From positions 868,001 to 932,000 of the forward strand of contig CP038107.1 in assembly GCA_004519485.1 (NCBI GenBank): a stretch of 64,000 nt of DNA, in the 5' to 3' direction. This DNA comes from Nannochloropsis oceanica. Its lineage: Eukaryota > Sar > Eustigmatophyceae > Eustigmatales > Monodopsidaceae. A program made the position numbers and the translations under genes. Positions 11,403-21,014 of the stretch are shown in pieces (within the stretch, counting starts at the first letter, position 1; each line of letters begins with the position of its first letter). Below the pieces are notes generated by a model that saw only the letters and a program-made list of their open reading frames with translations, was not told the origin of the DNA and made no database searches.

Positions 11403-12260
11403 ATGAAAGGGAGGAGAAGATTACGATCCATGCCACCTTCCATTTTCGCTGTCATTGCCTTTTTCATAGTCCTTTTCTGCATCTCCACGACCGCCTTCGT
11501 GCTTCCGTCACCCTCCAAATTCCTAGCTTCCCCCCCTGCGACACCATCCCAGCAGAACGATCTTGGCCCAAACCCCTCTCTTCTGACTGCGTTGCGCCGC
11601 CTCCTTCAAAGTACCTCCTCTCTCCTCCTCCTCTCTAGCGTCCCTTCTCTTGCCTTCACCGTATTTCCTGCAACCTCCGCTGCCGTGCCAGCTCCTCAAA
11701 CTACCACCATCATAGCAGATACTCGAGAATCAGTAGCAGCAAATCTCCCCGCAGAAGTAATCGCCACCGCCATTGTCAGCCTGGGCAAGAACGCTAACGT
11801 CGACCGTCTCCTCCTTTCTTCTCCCAGCACCAGCACCACCAGCAGCAGTGTCGGTGAAAATAGTGTCTATCAAAAACAAGAGGCATCTCCCGCTCTTTAC
11901 GTCACCGCTCGGGTTGGAAGCCGGGGTCGCGTCCTCGCCTCCATCAAGCTGCCATTACAATCCCTCCCCTCTCCTACATTTCCAGCCTTGGTCCAAATTA
12001 AAGAAGGGGACATATATGCGGAAACCCCTGAAGTCCGACATGCCATTGCACGAGAGATCCAAACCAGTGACCTTGTCCTCTCTGCTCGTTTAGACCAAGA
12101 CGGAAGAGCTGCTACCCGAGGTCCCCAAGATTTGGTAGGACAAGCCACTCTCTATAAATTCAAGTCATTAGATTCGGCACAGTGGTCCAGGGCGGACATT
12201 GTCTTGACGGGCCGAGGGGCGTTCGGGGAGTTTGTCACGGGCAGTGGGAAGGGGAAATGA
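11403..12260 (+). CDS. Plastid-targeted protein of unknown function
   Basis: 285 residues from the ATG at 11403 (319 from 11301). I prefer 11403 because MKGRRRLRSMPPS followed by a hydrophobic run ending CISTTAF|VLPS forms a classical heterokont plastid presequence: a signal peptide, then a Phe-containing cleavage motif and a Ser/Pro-rich transit region. A second hydrophobic stretch (SSLLLLSSVPSLAFTVFPA) could be a thylakoid-lumen signal. The mature part contains ALYVTARVGSRGRVLASIKL, FPALVQIKEGDIY and LVLSARLDQDGRAATRGPQD. This pattern resembles, weakly, the C-terminal domain of bacterial cytochrome c maturation protein CcmI/CycH (LFVFARA...LSARIS.SG.A.P..GDL). That is recalled family similarity, not a search result, and function is left open. 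Confidence 0.6.
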   Translation: MKGRRRLRSMPPSIFAVIAFFIVLFCISTTAFVLPSPSKFLASPPATPSQQNDLGPNPSLLTALRRLLQSTSSLLLLSSVPSLAFTVFPATSAAVPAPQTTTIIADTRESVAANLPAEVIATAIVSLGKNANVDRLLLSSPSTSTTSSSVGENSVYQKQEASPALYVTARVGSRGRVLASIKLPLQSLPSPTFPALVQIKEGDIYAETPEVRHAIAREIQTSDLVLSARLDQDGRAATRGPQDLVGQATLYKFKSLDSAQWSRADIVLTGRGAFGEFVTGSGKGK

Positions 12261-12700
12261 GATGAAAGAGGAAGAGAGACAGAAAGCATAGGAAGGAAAA
12301 GCAGTGATTTCCAAAAACGGATTGTAATTGTGGACTTGATAGCTTATGCTTTTTTTTCTTTCCTGGGACCCCATGCATGCGAAGAACCAGGAGTAAAAGA
12401 TTTTGGGGGCGGAGGTGGGCGGAGGAGAGCATGAAGGATGGCCCATGTGGATGGCGTCGGAGACATGGCGACCCTGACACCTCAACAGGTGCCTTACATT
12501 ACCTTAATCAACTTGAGGGTGAGCGAAGCTGCGTTTGAGACACGTGTATGATTCATTTCCTTCTAATGGTTTGCATTCTTGTGAAGGAGACGCACGAGGC
12601 GGGGAGGTATGTTCTATTCGGCTTGGACAAAGTCCCCTCTCGTAAATCAACAAGATCACTCATTTCTCGCACACATATATGTACCCTACATAGCTCAAGC
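12261..12700. other. Short same-strand spacer
   Basis: 440 bp between the plastid protein and the FKBP gene, both on plus. It should contain the 3' end of the first and the promoter of the second. No coding stretch was recognised. Confidence 0.4.
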
Positions 12701-14033
12701 ATGAGAAGACAAAGCCCTTCCACGGTCCTGTCAGGGCTGGTGCTTGTTCTGGTCACTACGGTCTGTGCCTTCACTCCCACCCCTCCTAGCCAGCAGCAAT
12801 CGTCCATTCCCTCATCACCACCATCCCATCGCCCTTCCTCTTCTTCCACATCCTCCCCGACCGCCATGGACGGCGTGGGTCGGGCCGGCGCCGTGCTAGG
12901 ACAGCTGGGTGGTGCTTTGGCGGCTTTGGCGGTGCTGGGTTTGCCCGTTGCTCCCGCTGGTACGTTGAATAAGGCATGCACCCTATCATCCTCCGTCCCT
13001 CCACCCTAACCCACCTTTATGCCCTCCTCCTTTTCTTCTCCCAGTTGCCGAGACACGTCAACTGGAATACATGCCCAGCATTGAAGGCCGAGGCTACGGC
13101 AAAGCCCGCACCAAGTACCCTGATTTCGTCCAGACCGCTTCGGGCCTGCAGTATAAGGATGTCCGGGAGGGCAAGGGCAATTCGCCCACTGTTGGAGACA
13201 GGGTTGTGATTGATTGGGAGGGGTACACCATCGGGTAAGAATCGAGAGAAGGGAGGAAGGGAGGAAGCGAGGGAAGAGAATTATGTTGACACTGGCACTG
13301 TCACAGTCATTCCCTCTGTTCCAATCTCACCTGTCACATTCCCTCCCTTCCTCCCTTCCTCCCTTCCTCCCTTCCTCCTTCCCTCCGTCCCTCCCGCAGC
13401 TACTACGGCCGGCCATACGAAGCCAAGGGCAAGACCAAGGGCGGTGCCTTCGATGCTGCCGACAAGGAATATCTTCGTTTTGTCCTGGGCAAGACACCCA
13501 TGATTCCCGCGTTGGAGGAAGCACTAACCACCATGAAGCCCGGTGGAATCCGACAGGTAGGATTTGGACCTTTCCTTTCCCCCCTCCCTATCTACACCTC
13601 ATCCATCCCTCCATGCCTCCATTCCTTCCTTCCTCTCTTCGTTCTCAGGTGGTGGTGCCTGCTGAGCTAGGCTACCCGGCAAACGACCCGAAGCACGATC
13701 GGGTGGGGCCCAAGCCCTCCACGTTCTCAGGGCAGAGAGCACTGGATTTCGTACTCACAAACCAGGGACTGGTGGACAAAACGGTAAGAAAACGGTTTTC
13801 CCGCGGTTTGTTTCTTTACTACTGATCTTTTTGTTATAAGAATTACATTATTGGGTGTGGTTTTCGCGCCCCATCCTTTAAATCTCTCTTTCTTCTTTTC
13901 CTTCTTCTGTGTTTCATCCCACTGAATTTTTCCCTTCTCCCCCCCTCTCTCTCTTCCTCCTACTCCACAGCTGTTGATCAATGTAGAGCTTAAGCGCGTG
14001 GACAAGCCGGGGGAACGCGGGTTTAAGGGCTAG
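12701..14033 (+). CDS. FKBP-type peptidyl-prolyl isomerase, probably thylakoid lumen
   Basis: Peptidyl-prolyl cis-trans isomerase. Five exons in consistent phase: 12701-12959, 13045-13234, 13400-13556, 13649-13783 and 13971-14033, all GT-AG, ending in TAG. Exon 1 gives a signal-like N-terminus (VLSGLVLVLVTTVCAFTP), a Ser/Pro-rich transit segment and a second hydrophobic run (GGALAALAVLGLPVAPA), as expected for lumen import. The FKBP domain follows: TASGLQYKDVREGKG, VGDRVVIDWEGYTIG, FVLGKTPMIPALEEAL, MKPGGIRQVVVPAELGY and LINVELKRVD. It is about 268 residues in total, the usual size for lumenal FKBPs. The canonical FKBP active-site aromatic positions are only partly kept, as in other plastid members. 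Introns are short and rich in CTTCC/TCCC. Confidence 0.9.
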
Positions 14034-15287
14034 GAATAAGGACAAGGGAGGGACGGACAGAGGGAGGGACGGACAGAGGGACGGAGGGAGGGACGGAGGG
14101 AGGGAGGAAGGACTTGCTTTATCTCATTTTTTATTTGTTTGGCAATATGGCTCTCGCTGCTGCTGCTCACCTATTGTGACCCCAAATCGACGACATTAAA
14201 TGATCTCACCTAGACTCAGTTAATTCATTTATGCATTCACACATAGATGGGGGGGGGAAGGGGGGGGGGGGGGTGTACTGCAAGAGGCGTATTGAACGGG
14301 TGGGCGCGGGTAGTGCAGGCCTTCTTTGAGGTATAGCTTTAATTAGTCAGACAGGGGAGGCTCCGAGGTATGGCTTCAACCAGTCAGATGAGAGAGGCTC
14401 CAAGAAGGTCAGGAGGAGACAGAAAAGGGGCCCAACGGATGGACAAATAAAGCGAAACCGAAACTTAAACAAAATACGCAATACCAAAAAATAAGCGACA
14501 GCTGTCTCTTTCTCCATTTTTATCTCAAATTAATTGCCCATTCTTCAACTACTTCTCCTCTTTCGGCTTCTATTTCTCCCTCTTCTCCCTCTTCACATTC
14601 TTCTCTCCCTTCTCCTTTATCTTCTCCTTCTTCTTGTTGTTTTTGTTGTTGTTGTCGTGCTTGTGGTGCTGGAGGTAGATTCAAATGTCCCATCTCACCT
14701 CCACTTCTTTTCGCTCCTTTTTCTAAAGCTGCTGCATTCGCTGCTGCTTCCTCTCGTGTGCTGCTGTTCGTGTTTTTCAAATGTAATTTGAGATCATCTT
14801 CAACTCTCTCCAGACACGCATACCCGTCCTCCGTCCCTCCCTCCCTCCCTTTCTTCCCTCAGCCACCGAGAAATACCAACACGGCAAACATCACTCATTT
14901 ATACGTGAGTGTTCGTGCATACCATCGCTCTCGTTCTCCCTCCCTCTCTCCCTCCCTTCCTTCCGCCCTACTTTTTTGACAAGACATATGCAATAAATCA
15001 ATAAACGCACAAGATAAGCATCTCCCTACCTCCTTCATTCTCCCCCTCTCTTTCCCTCCCTCGCGCTCATTAATCAAACGTGCGTCGCACCAACAGTCTA
15101 CCCCCTCCCCTCCCCCGCTCCCTCCCTCCCTCCCTCCCTCCCTCCCTCCCTCCTCCCTTGTTTTTCTCCTTTCTTCCCTCTCTCCCTTTTTTTTCCAGCC
15201 AAGCACAGGAAGTCAGGTGCGAGAAAGGGGAAGCGAAGGAGGGAGGAAGGGAGGGAGGCATTGCACTATAAATATTATTACTACCCT
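14034..15287. other. Convergent intergenic region, FKBP and lipase
   Basis: 1.25 kb between two converging genes. It holds GGGACGGA-type repeats (14046-14110), G runs near 14250-14272 and a long TCCC tract (15117-15153). On the minus strand an open stretch 14826-14520 reads ACLERVEDDLKLHLKNTN and then a Gln/Glu-rich acidic tail ending INLR. It is coiled-coil-like, but its first ATG is deep inside and no flanking splice sites were found, so I do not call it a gene. Confidence 0.4.
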
Positions 15288-18200
15288 CTAACTCTGATCT
15301 GTAGCCCCCGCATCCGCATCTCCCGGCTGGGCCACCGGCCCGCCCGGCCCTCCCTTCGCCAGCTGCGTAGAGCTCTTGCTTTTCCTGTAGTAAAACCTTG
15401 CCATGGTCGTGCTCTTCACCAATCCCTGCCCCCCAGCCCCATCATCTCCCTCTTCCTCCTCCCTCCCTTCCTTCGGCCCCCCTTCCTCTCCATCGGCGGC
15501 TATCCGCCCTCCAGACCTGCGACTGACACCATTCCCCTCTCCTCCCCCTCCTCCTCCTCCTCCCCCTCCTCCTCCCCCTCCTTTTCCTCCTCCTCCTCCT
15601 CCAGCAACACCAGCAGCTACCGCCACATGTAGTGGCGGAGGGAGGGAGGGAGAGGGGGAGAGCGAAGTATAGAACGAGTATGTACCCGGCTCTTGCCCTT
15701 GTTGATGATGAGAAGCAGACGTTGGCAATTGAGCGAGGGGGGGCGACAGCTGTCCCACCTCATCATCGGATCCCTCGATGAAGTTGAAGTTGCTTCCACT
15801 TCCTCCCCCCATCCCTCCCCCCCCGCTGCTCAAAAATCCTCCCCCTCCCTCCCCTTCTTCCTCTTCCCCCCCCTCCTCCTCCCCGCTCTCCGATGGGCCA
15901 GGCGCAGGCTGCAAGTGCAACGACTGCCTGTTCATCCCACTGCTGCACGGACTCTCCCTTCCATTTCCTCCTGCTTCCCCCCCCCCCATCGCCGACAGGG
16001 AAGCTCCGATGGAGGGAAACTTCCCCGTCAAGGGCGGGTAGAGGGGGGGAGGGAGGGAGGCATGCGCGGTAGGGCTTTGAATCGCAGGGTCCGTGACCGA
16101 AAGACCCGATAGATTGGCCAGTGAGGGGACTGTGTAGAAAGAGGGCGCTCGTCCGCGTTCTCCGAGGCTCTTGGGGACTACAGCCGAGGAGGTGGCGGAG
16201 TTGCTGGCGGAGGAAGCTTTTTTGGCCTGACTTTCCTTAGCGACGGTTCGGCGGAGGCGTTGGACGCACTGGCAGGGTTGGAGGGAGGGAAGAGTGAGGA
16301 GGGGGGGTGGTGGGTGAGTGGGGAGGGCATGTAGGGTAGGACAAGGAGGGAGGGAGGGAGGGAGGGAGGGAGGGAGGGAGAGGGAGGTACCTTCTCCAGA
16401 CACATCTCGACCACACAGTGACTCCTGATGGCGTGGAGCAGCGGCCATGTCTTCCTCTCGCCGTAGGCCAGCATTTCGAGGTATTCTTGGAAGGAGGGGT
16501 TGGAGAGAATGCGGGAGCAGACGCCAATCAGCCCTGGGGAGGGGGAGGGAGGGAGGGGGGGAGGGAAAGGGTTACGAGGATTAGGTTCGATCATCGGATT
16601 CTGGATTCTATAAATTACTCCATCCATGGCCATGCCTCCCTGCCTCCGTCCCTTCCTCCCTCCCTCCCTACCTATATGGCCTGCCCAGGGCATAATGGTG
16701 ATGTCGCAGTCGCGGCCCTCGTAATCCTGAGTGAACATTAAACCTATCCCACGAACGGACCAGGCGCCTGAACGGGGGATGAAGGGAATGAGGGAAGGAG
16801 GAAGAGTGTATGTTTTGTTGGAATGAATGTGTGTGAGAGGGAGAGAGGGATTGTCGGTATGCACGAGAGGATGAGGAACAAGGATAAGACGGCGGAAAAC
16901 ATGCACACGTTGATTGCGTCGGTCAGGCACAAGGGCAGGAGGGGTGAGGAGGGAGGGAGAAAGGGAGGGCGGGCGGGAGGGAGAGTTCACCTTGCCGTCG
17001 ACTGGCTTCGATGAGCTTGAAGAAATTTCGACACCAGGACCGGAACTGCCTTTTGCAGAATTGCATAATGTGGGCGAAGACCGTGAGGAGGGGGGACGAA
17101 AGGATAGTCTGAGGCAAGGTGACGGAGGAGAAGAGCGTGGCTTGCGGGTTGACTTGGGAGACGAGGAAGTGATTGATGTTAAAGAGCTCGGCAAGCTGTT
17201 CCATGGGCAGGTCCTTCTCGACCGAGCCGTCGTACCATTTGCAAGACGATTCCGGCCGTTCCGATCCATCCGCTTGCCGGACGTACAGGTAGCCTTAGGG
17301 GGATGAGAGAAGAGAGAGGAGGAATCGACGAGGTGTTGGTGGTTGGATGGAGTTGATTTTGTTCCCTTTTTTGAAGGAGGGGACGCACAATCCTCCACAT
17401 TCCCACATACATATGTACATATACACACACGAAGACATACAGACACACACACATATATATACATATATATATATGAAGATATATACGCACGCACCTGGCT
17501 CGAAGATACCCGGAGCGGCGGAGGAGACCGCGGCTGCCGACCACACGAGTACGTGAGGGGAGGTCAGGTAATTCAGCAGCCGGGGAGGGTCGGAATTGTT
17601 GGCAGGCGCGACGATGATGTTGAGGATACGCCCTGTGCGATCGAAGGCCTCCTGGAAGGTATAGTTGCCTGGGGGAAAGGAAGAAGACAGGGGGGGGGGG
17701 GGGGGGGGGGATTCAGAATGTCTCCCCCAATAAAACGATTTCTGGCCCAATCCTCCCTCCCTCCCTCCCTCCCTCCCTCCCTCCCTTTCCCCTATACTTA
17801 CCAATATTACTCAACAGCCTTCTTCTAAAGTGCTCCGTGTCCATCAAGAACACCCCATCCCCGTACCAAAACATCTCCATGAACAGCTCTCTCAATACCT
17901 CTCCAAAATAAACCTTCGCCGGCTCCATCACGCTCCCTCCCCCCCTCCCTCCTCCTCCTCCTCCTCCTCCTCCTCCATACAACGAGCTCTCGAATGTTGC
18001 CGGTCCTCCGTCTCCCCCTTCTCCCCCATCGGTCGATGGAAACTGCGATGACGACATCGAAGATCCCTCTCCCTTTTCTAGTTCCGCCCTCAAAATACTA
18101 CTTCCCCAACTTTCCCTCCTCCCTCCCTCCCTTCCTCCCTCCCTCCCTCCCTCTGACATCGACATGCTCGCCGCCATCAGTCTCTTTTTCTGTGCTGCTG

Positions 18201-19784
18201 CTGCTGCCACTGCTGCTGCTCTTCTTTTGTACAACTTGAAGAAGTCAAGTCGGGCGATCCCGTCAGTAAACATGGCATAAAGCTCGTCGTCGGTCCGAAC
18301 GCCAATCATGGAGGAAATAATACTACCGGCAGAAGCACCCGACAGAACACGGGGAAGAATACCCTGTCATGATGGAAATTGCAATCAGATCTTAGTTGTG
18401 TGTGATAAACTAAACAAGGGAATTTGCACAAAGCGTACATGCTAGCACCCGCTGTGTGAGGATGAAAATGTCAACATCTTCCTTGAAGTTCCACCAGCAT
18501 GGCACGATCCCCCGGAGCAAGAGCACCAAACACCCACCTGATATGGAGACATCACTGAGTGCCCTCCATCTCTCCCGCCGTCCCAAGACGCTCTCTTACC
18601 TGATCGAACAGCGCCTTAACAAAACCAACGTGGTAGAACCCTAGTCCCGCTCCTCCCGATAGCAAGAGTGCCGTGCGCCCAAACGCGTGCCGGGTCTCAT
18701 TAAAAAAAGCCAGTTTGACGTCCGGTCCTATGTGGTCCAAGCTAGGATTGACATCGCATACATAGTTTAGAGCTTTGACGACCACCTGGTGATTCAGAAA
18801 ATAAAGGAAGCAGTCAGTATGAATGATCGTAAAGATATGAGTTCCCAGGAAAAAAAAACAAAATGGCATTTTTCGCTTGATCCGTCCAATTTTGGGGATG
18901 GAATCCTGCGGTGAAAAAAGAACGCCATAAAGACGGCCGCACAAACAAAAGAGGCAGTCCGCGGAAAACGATTAAAGCCCGGGCATGTGGCCGTCAGAGT
19001 ATGAACACATACTATGCTACACACACCGGGACGAGACGCGCTCGCAGGGCCCACACCCGGTAAATCCCTCTTTGGCTGGCAATCTAATTGGCCCAGGCAC
19101 ACACTCGTAGATTAGACTAAGACTTACCTCGAGATAGCGCTCCACAATTTTCTTGGTCCCAGAATATGCGTGCTGGTACAATCCTTCATTGAGCAAGCCA
19201 AACTGGTTTCGACTGATTCCACCCCTCAATACAAACATCAACTGGAACACGTCCCCGTTCTGCATCATATTGTTCAATTGATTTATCTTCTCCTGCAGCA
19301 TCCGGTGATTGTAAAGGTTACACTCAGGGACCTCCCTCCACTTGTTCTTTCCCTCCAGCTCATCCATGCGCTCCGCGCACTTTAACCATTCATAGTAGTT
19401 CTTGGCCTTGGCCATCCTTCTCCGTGTATCCGAGATCTGCCTCCCCCGCACCGTCATTCGGTTCACCAGCCTAGTCCCCAATCTGGAGGCCAAATGGTAC
19501 ACAAATAAGCCCAACTCTAAGCCTAAGGCAAGTAGATACTGTCTCACCACCACCTTTGGCGCGAAGATGGTGTCTGCCCAGGAAAACAGCAGCCGTTCAG
19601 CCTCGGGCAGGTTGTGATGAAGGAGCTCTAAGACATGGTCTAGCATATGCCCCAAGCGATGCAAGTCAAAATCCTTCATACTGGCAATAGCAGCCTGGCC
19701 GTCACTCAGGGAGGAGAGAAGGGCCTGCACGCCTTTGTCGATAGCGGCGAGGATGCCTGGGTTGGAGCCGCTGTCGGAGGACAT
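15288..19784 (-). CDS. SDP1: Patatin-like triacylglycerol lipase (SDP1/TGL type)
   Basis: Lipid-droplet lipase starting triacylglycerol breakdown, like plant SUGAR-DEPENDENT1 and yeast Tgl3/4/5. Eight exons: 19784-19128, 18785-18600, 18363-17802, 17668-17495, 17293-16991, 16767-16672, 16533-16391 and 16268-15288, all GT-AG and in phase, giving about 1033 residues. Exon 1 is the N-terminal DUF3336 region ([20 protein letters not shown]). Exon 2 has the oxyanion loop [15 protein letters not shown]. Exon 3 has the nucleophile motif GASAGS, followed by a Gly/Ser-rich insert of about 100 residues. Exon 5 has the acid motif [10 protein letters not shown], completing the Ser-Asp dyad. Exon 8 (327 residues) is a Ser/Pro/Gly-rich tail ending FYYRKSKSS...DQS. 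An in-frame stop at 19794-19796, just upstream, supports the start at 19784. Confidence 0.9.
17408..17476. repeat. AC/AT dinucleotide microsatellite
   Basis: Alternating ACAC and ATAT text in an intron of the lipase gene, a different repeat class from the surrounding TCCC tracts. Confidence 0.7.
17691..17710. repeat. About 20-G homopolymer in a lipase intron
   Basis: Run of about 20 G beside the acceptor of lipase exon 4 (poly-C in sense, part of the pyrimidine tract). Other G runs of 12 or more: 34096-34108 and 41125-41136, both in coding sequence, and one near 29975-29990 in a VPS8 intron. Confidence 0.75.
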
Positions 19785-21014
19785 TGTGGTGTGTTAGGGC
19801 TGGGAGAGGAGGGAGGGAGAAGGAGGGAAGGAAGGAGCGAAAAGAAGAAGGCGCAGGGACAGTAGAAGAGTGGAGGTCTGGTACAGTGTCGTGGATGCGA
19901 CGATAGACAGGAGGATAAGGATGGGGGAAAGCGGAGACGCCGTGCGCACGCGGCTAGCTAATGTGCTGTGGTCGTCTTCGTCGAAGGTAGCCAAGGTGTG
20001 TTTTTCCCTTCCCGTGCCCGGTAGCGTCGCCGCAACAATTAGGATATAGGCACAGTCCGCTGCTTCTCGATAAGAGAGCAGGGTATGGCCTGTGTGGTAG
20101 GGAGAGGGAAGGAGGGAGAGGGTGAGAGCCGTGACGTTAAGCCACCATCAGGAGCTTGAATGCCGTCCAATCACGAATCCGTTTCACGGTGACGCCCGCC
20201 TGTCCCGGCATTTGCAACATGTGCTCTTCCTGGACAATTAATCCATGCGCTTTAAGATTGGAGGAGTAGGATTGGGGGGGCTTGACTTATGAGTTGAGGG
20301 GGAAATGGGCAATGGCATGACACGCTTGGCCATCATCAGCTCCAAGCTTGGCCTCCATTGCTGTCTTGCCCTTGCGCTGTCACAGCCTCCACTACAGTAC
20401 CTCCTCATTTGTCTCAAGCGTTCCGCTTGTGCCTGTAAAGTATGAGCTGAGGTATTCGTTGCATCGCGTCTACTTGAGGTCGAAGGCACAGGAGACGCTT
20501 TGCTGTTATTTGGTGAGCGAGTCTTCCGGGTCGCGAAAAGCAAGTTAACATCCTTCTCGAGACAACGAAAAGGAAGCAGGGGGGAAGAAATCAAAAAACA
20601 CGAGCAGAGAGCCTATCCATGTTTTATTCTGTTAGAATGATTTCTTTGCTACCTATTATACAACCTGAAAGAATTCAGAATAATCAGCTATTTGGCTCCC
20701 GTCACGCCTCCCCTTCCCCTCCCCCTCCACCCCATCCACTTCCCAAAGCTCCTCCTCCACCCACAATGGTTTTACGGTCCTTGCCATCACTCCCTCCTTC
20801 TCCTCTTCCACTCCTGGTGGCTCTTCGTTCTCTCAATCTCCCTCCCTTAATAAACACCCACGTTGTCCTCCTCGTTGCCACCCCGGCCTCCCTCCTCTTC
20901 GTCCATATCTCCGTCTTTTCTGAAAGGGCCAGTCACCTGCAGCGGTATCTCCTCCTCCTCGATCTCCTTCCTCTTTCACGAAGACCTTTCTCATCTTTCT
21001 TGTATCCCCTGTTT
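19785..21014. other. Upstream region of the lipase, no gene seen
   Basis: 1.2 kb between the lipase start and the stop of the next minus-strand gene; expected to hold the lipase promoter. The open stretch 19994-19797 (minus) encodes a hydrophobic segment (SPILILLSIVASTTLYQ) but begins at TTG without an ATG and ends in a stop before the lipase ATG, so it was not called. Confidence 0.4.

Noticed and set aside
14520-14826. Acidic, coiled-coil-like minus-strand ORF
   Set aside because: First ATG lies well inside the frame, the remainder is Glu/Gln low complexity, and no flanking exon could be linked.
19797-19994. Open stretch with a hydrophobic segment ending just before the lipase ATG
   Set aside because: It begins at TTG with no ATG, so it is neither an upstream ORF nor an N-terminal extension; an in-frame stop separates it from the lipase.
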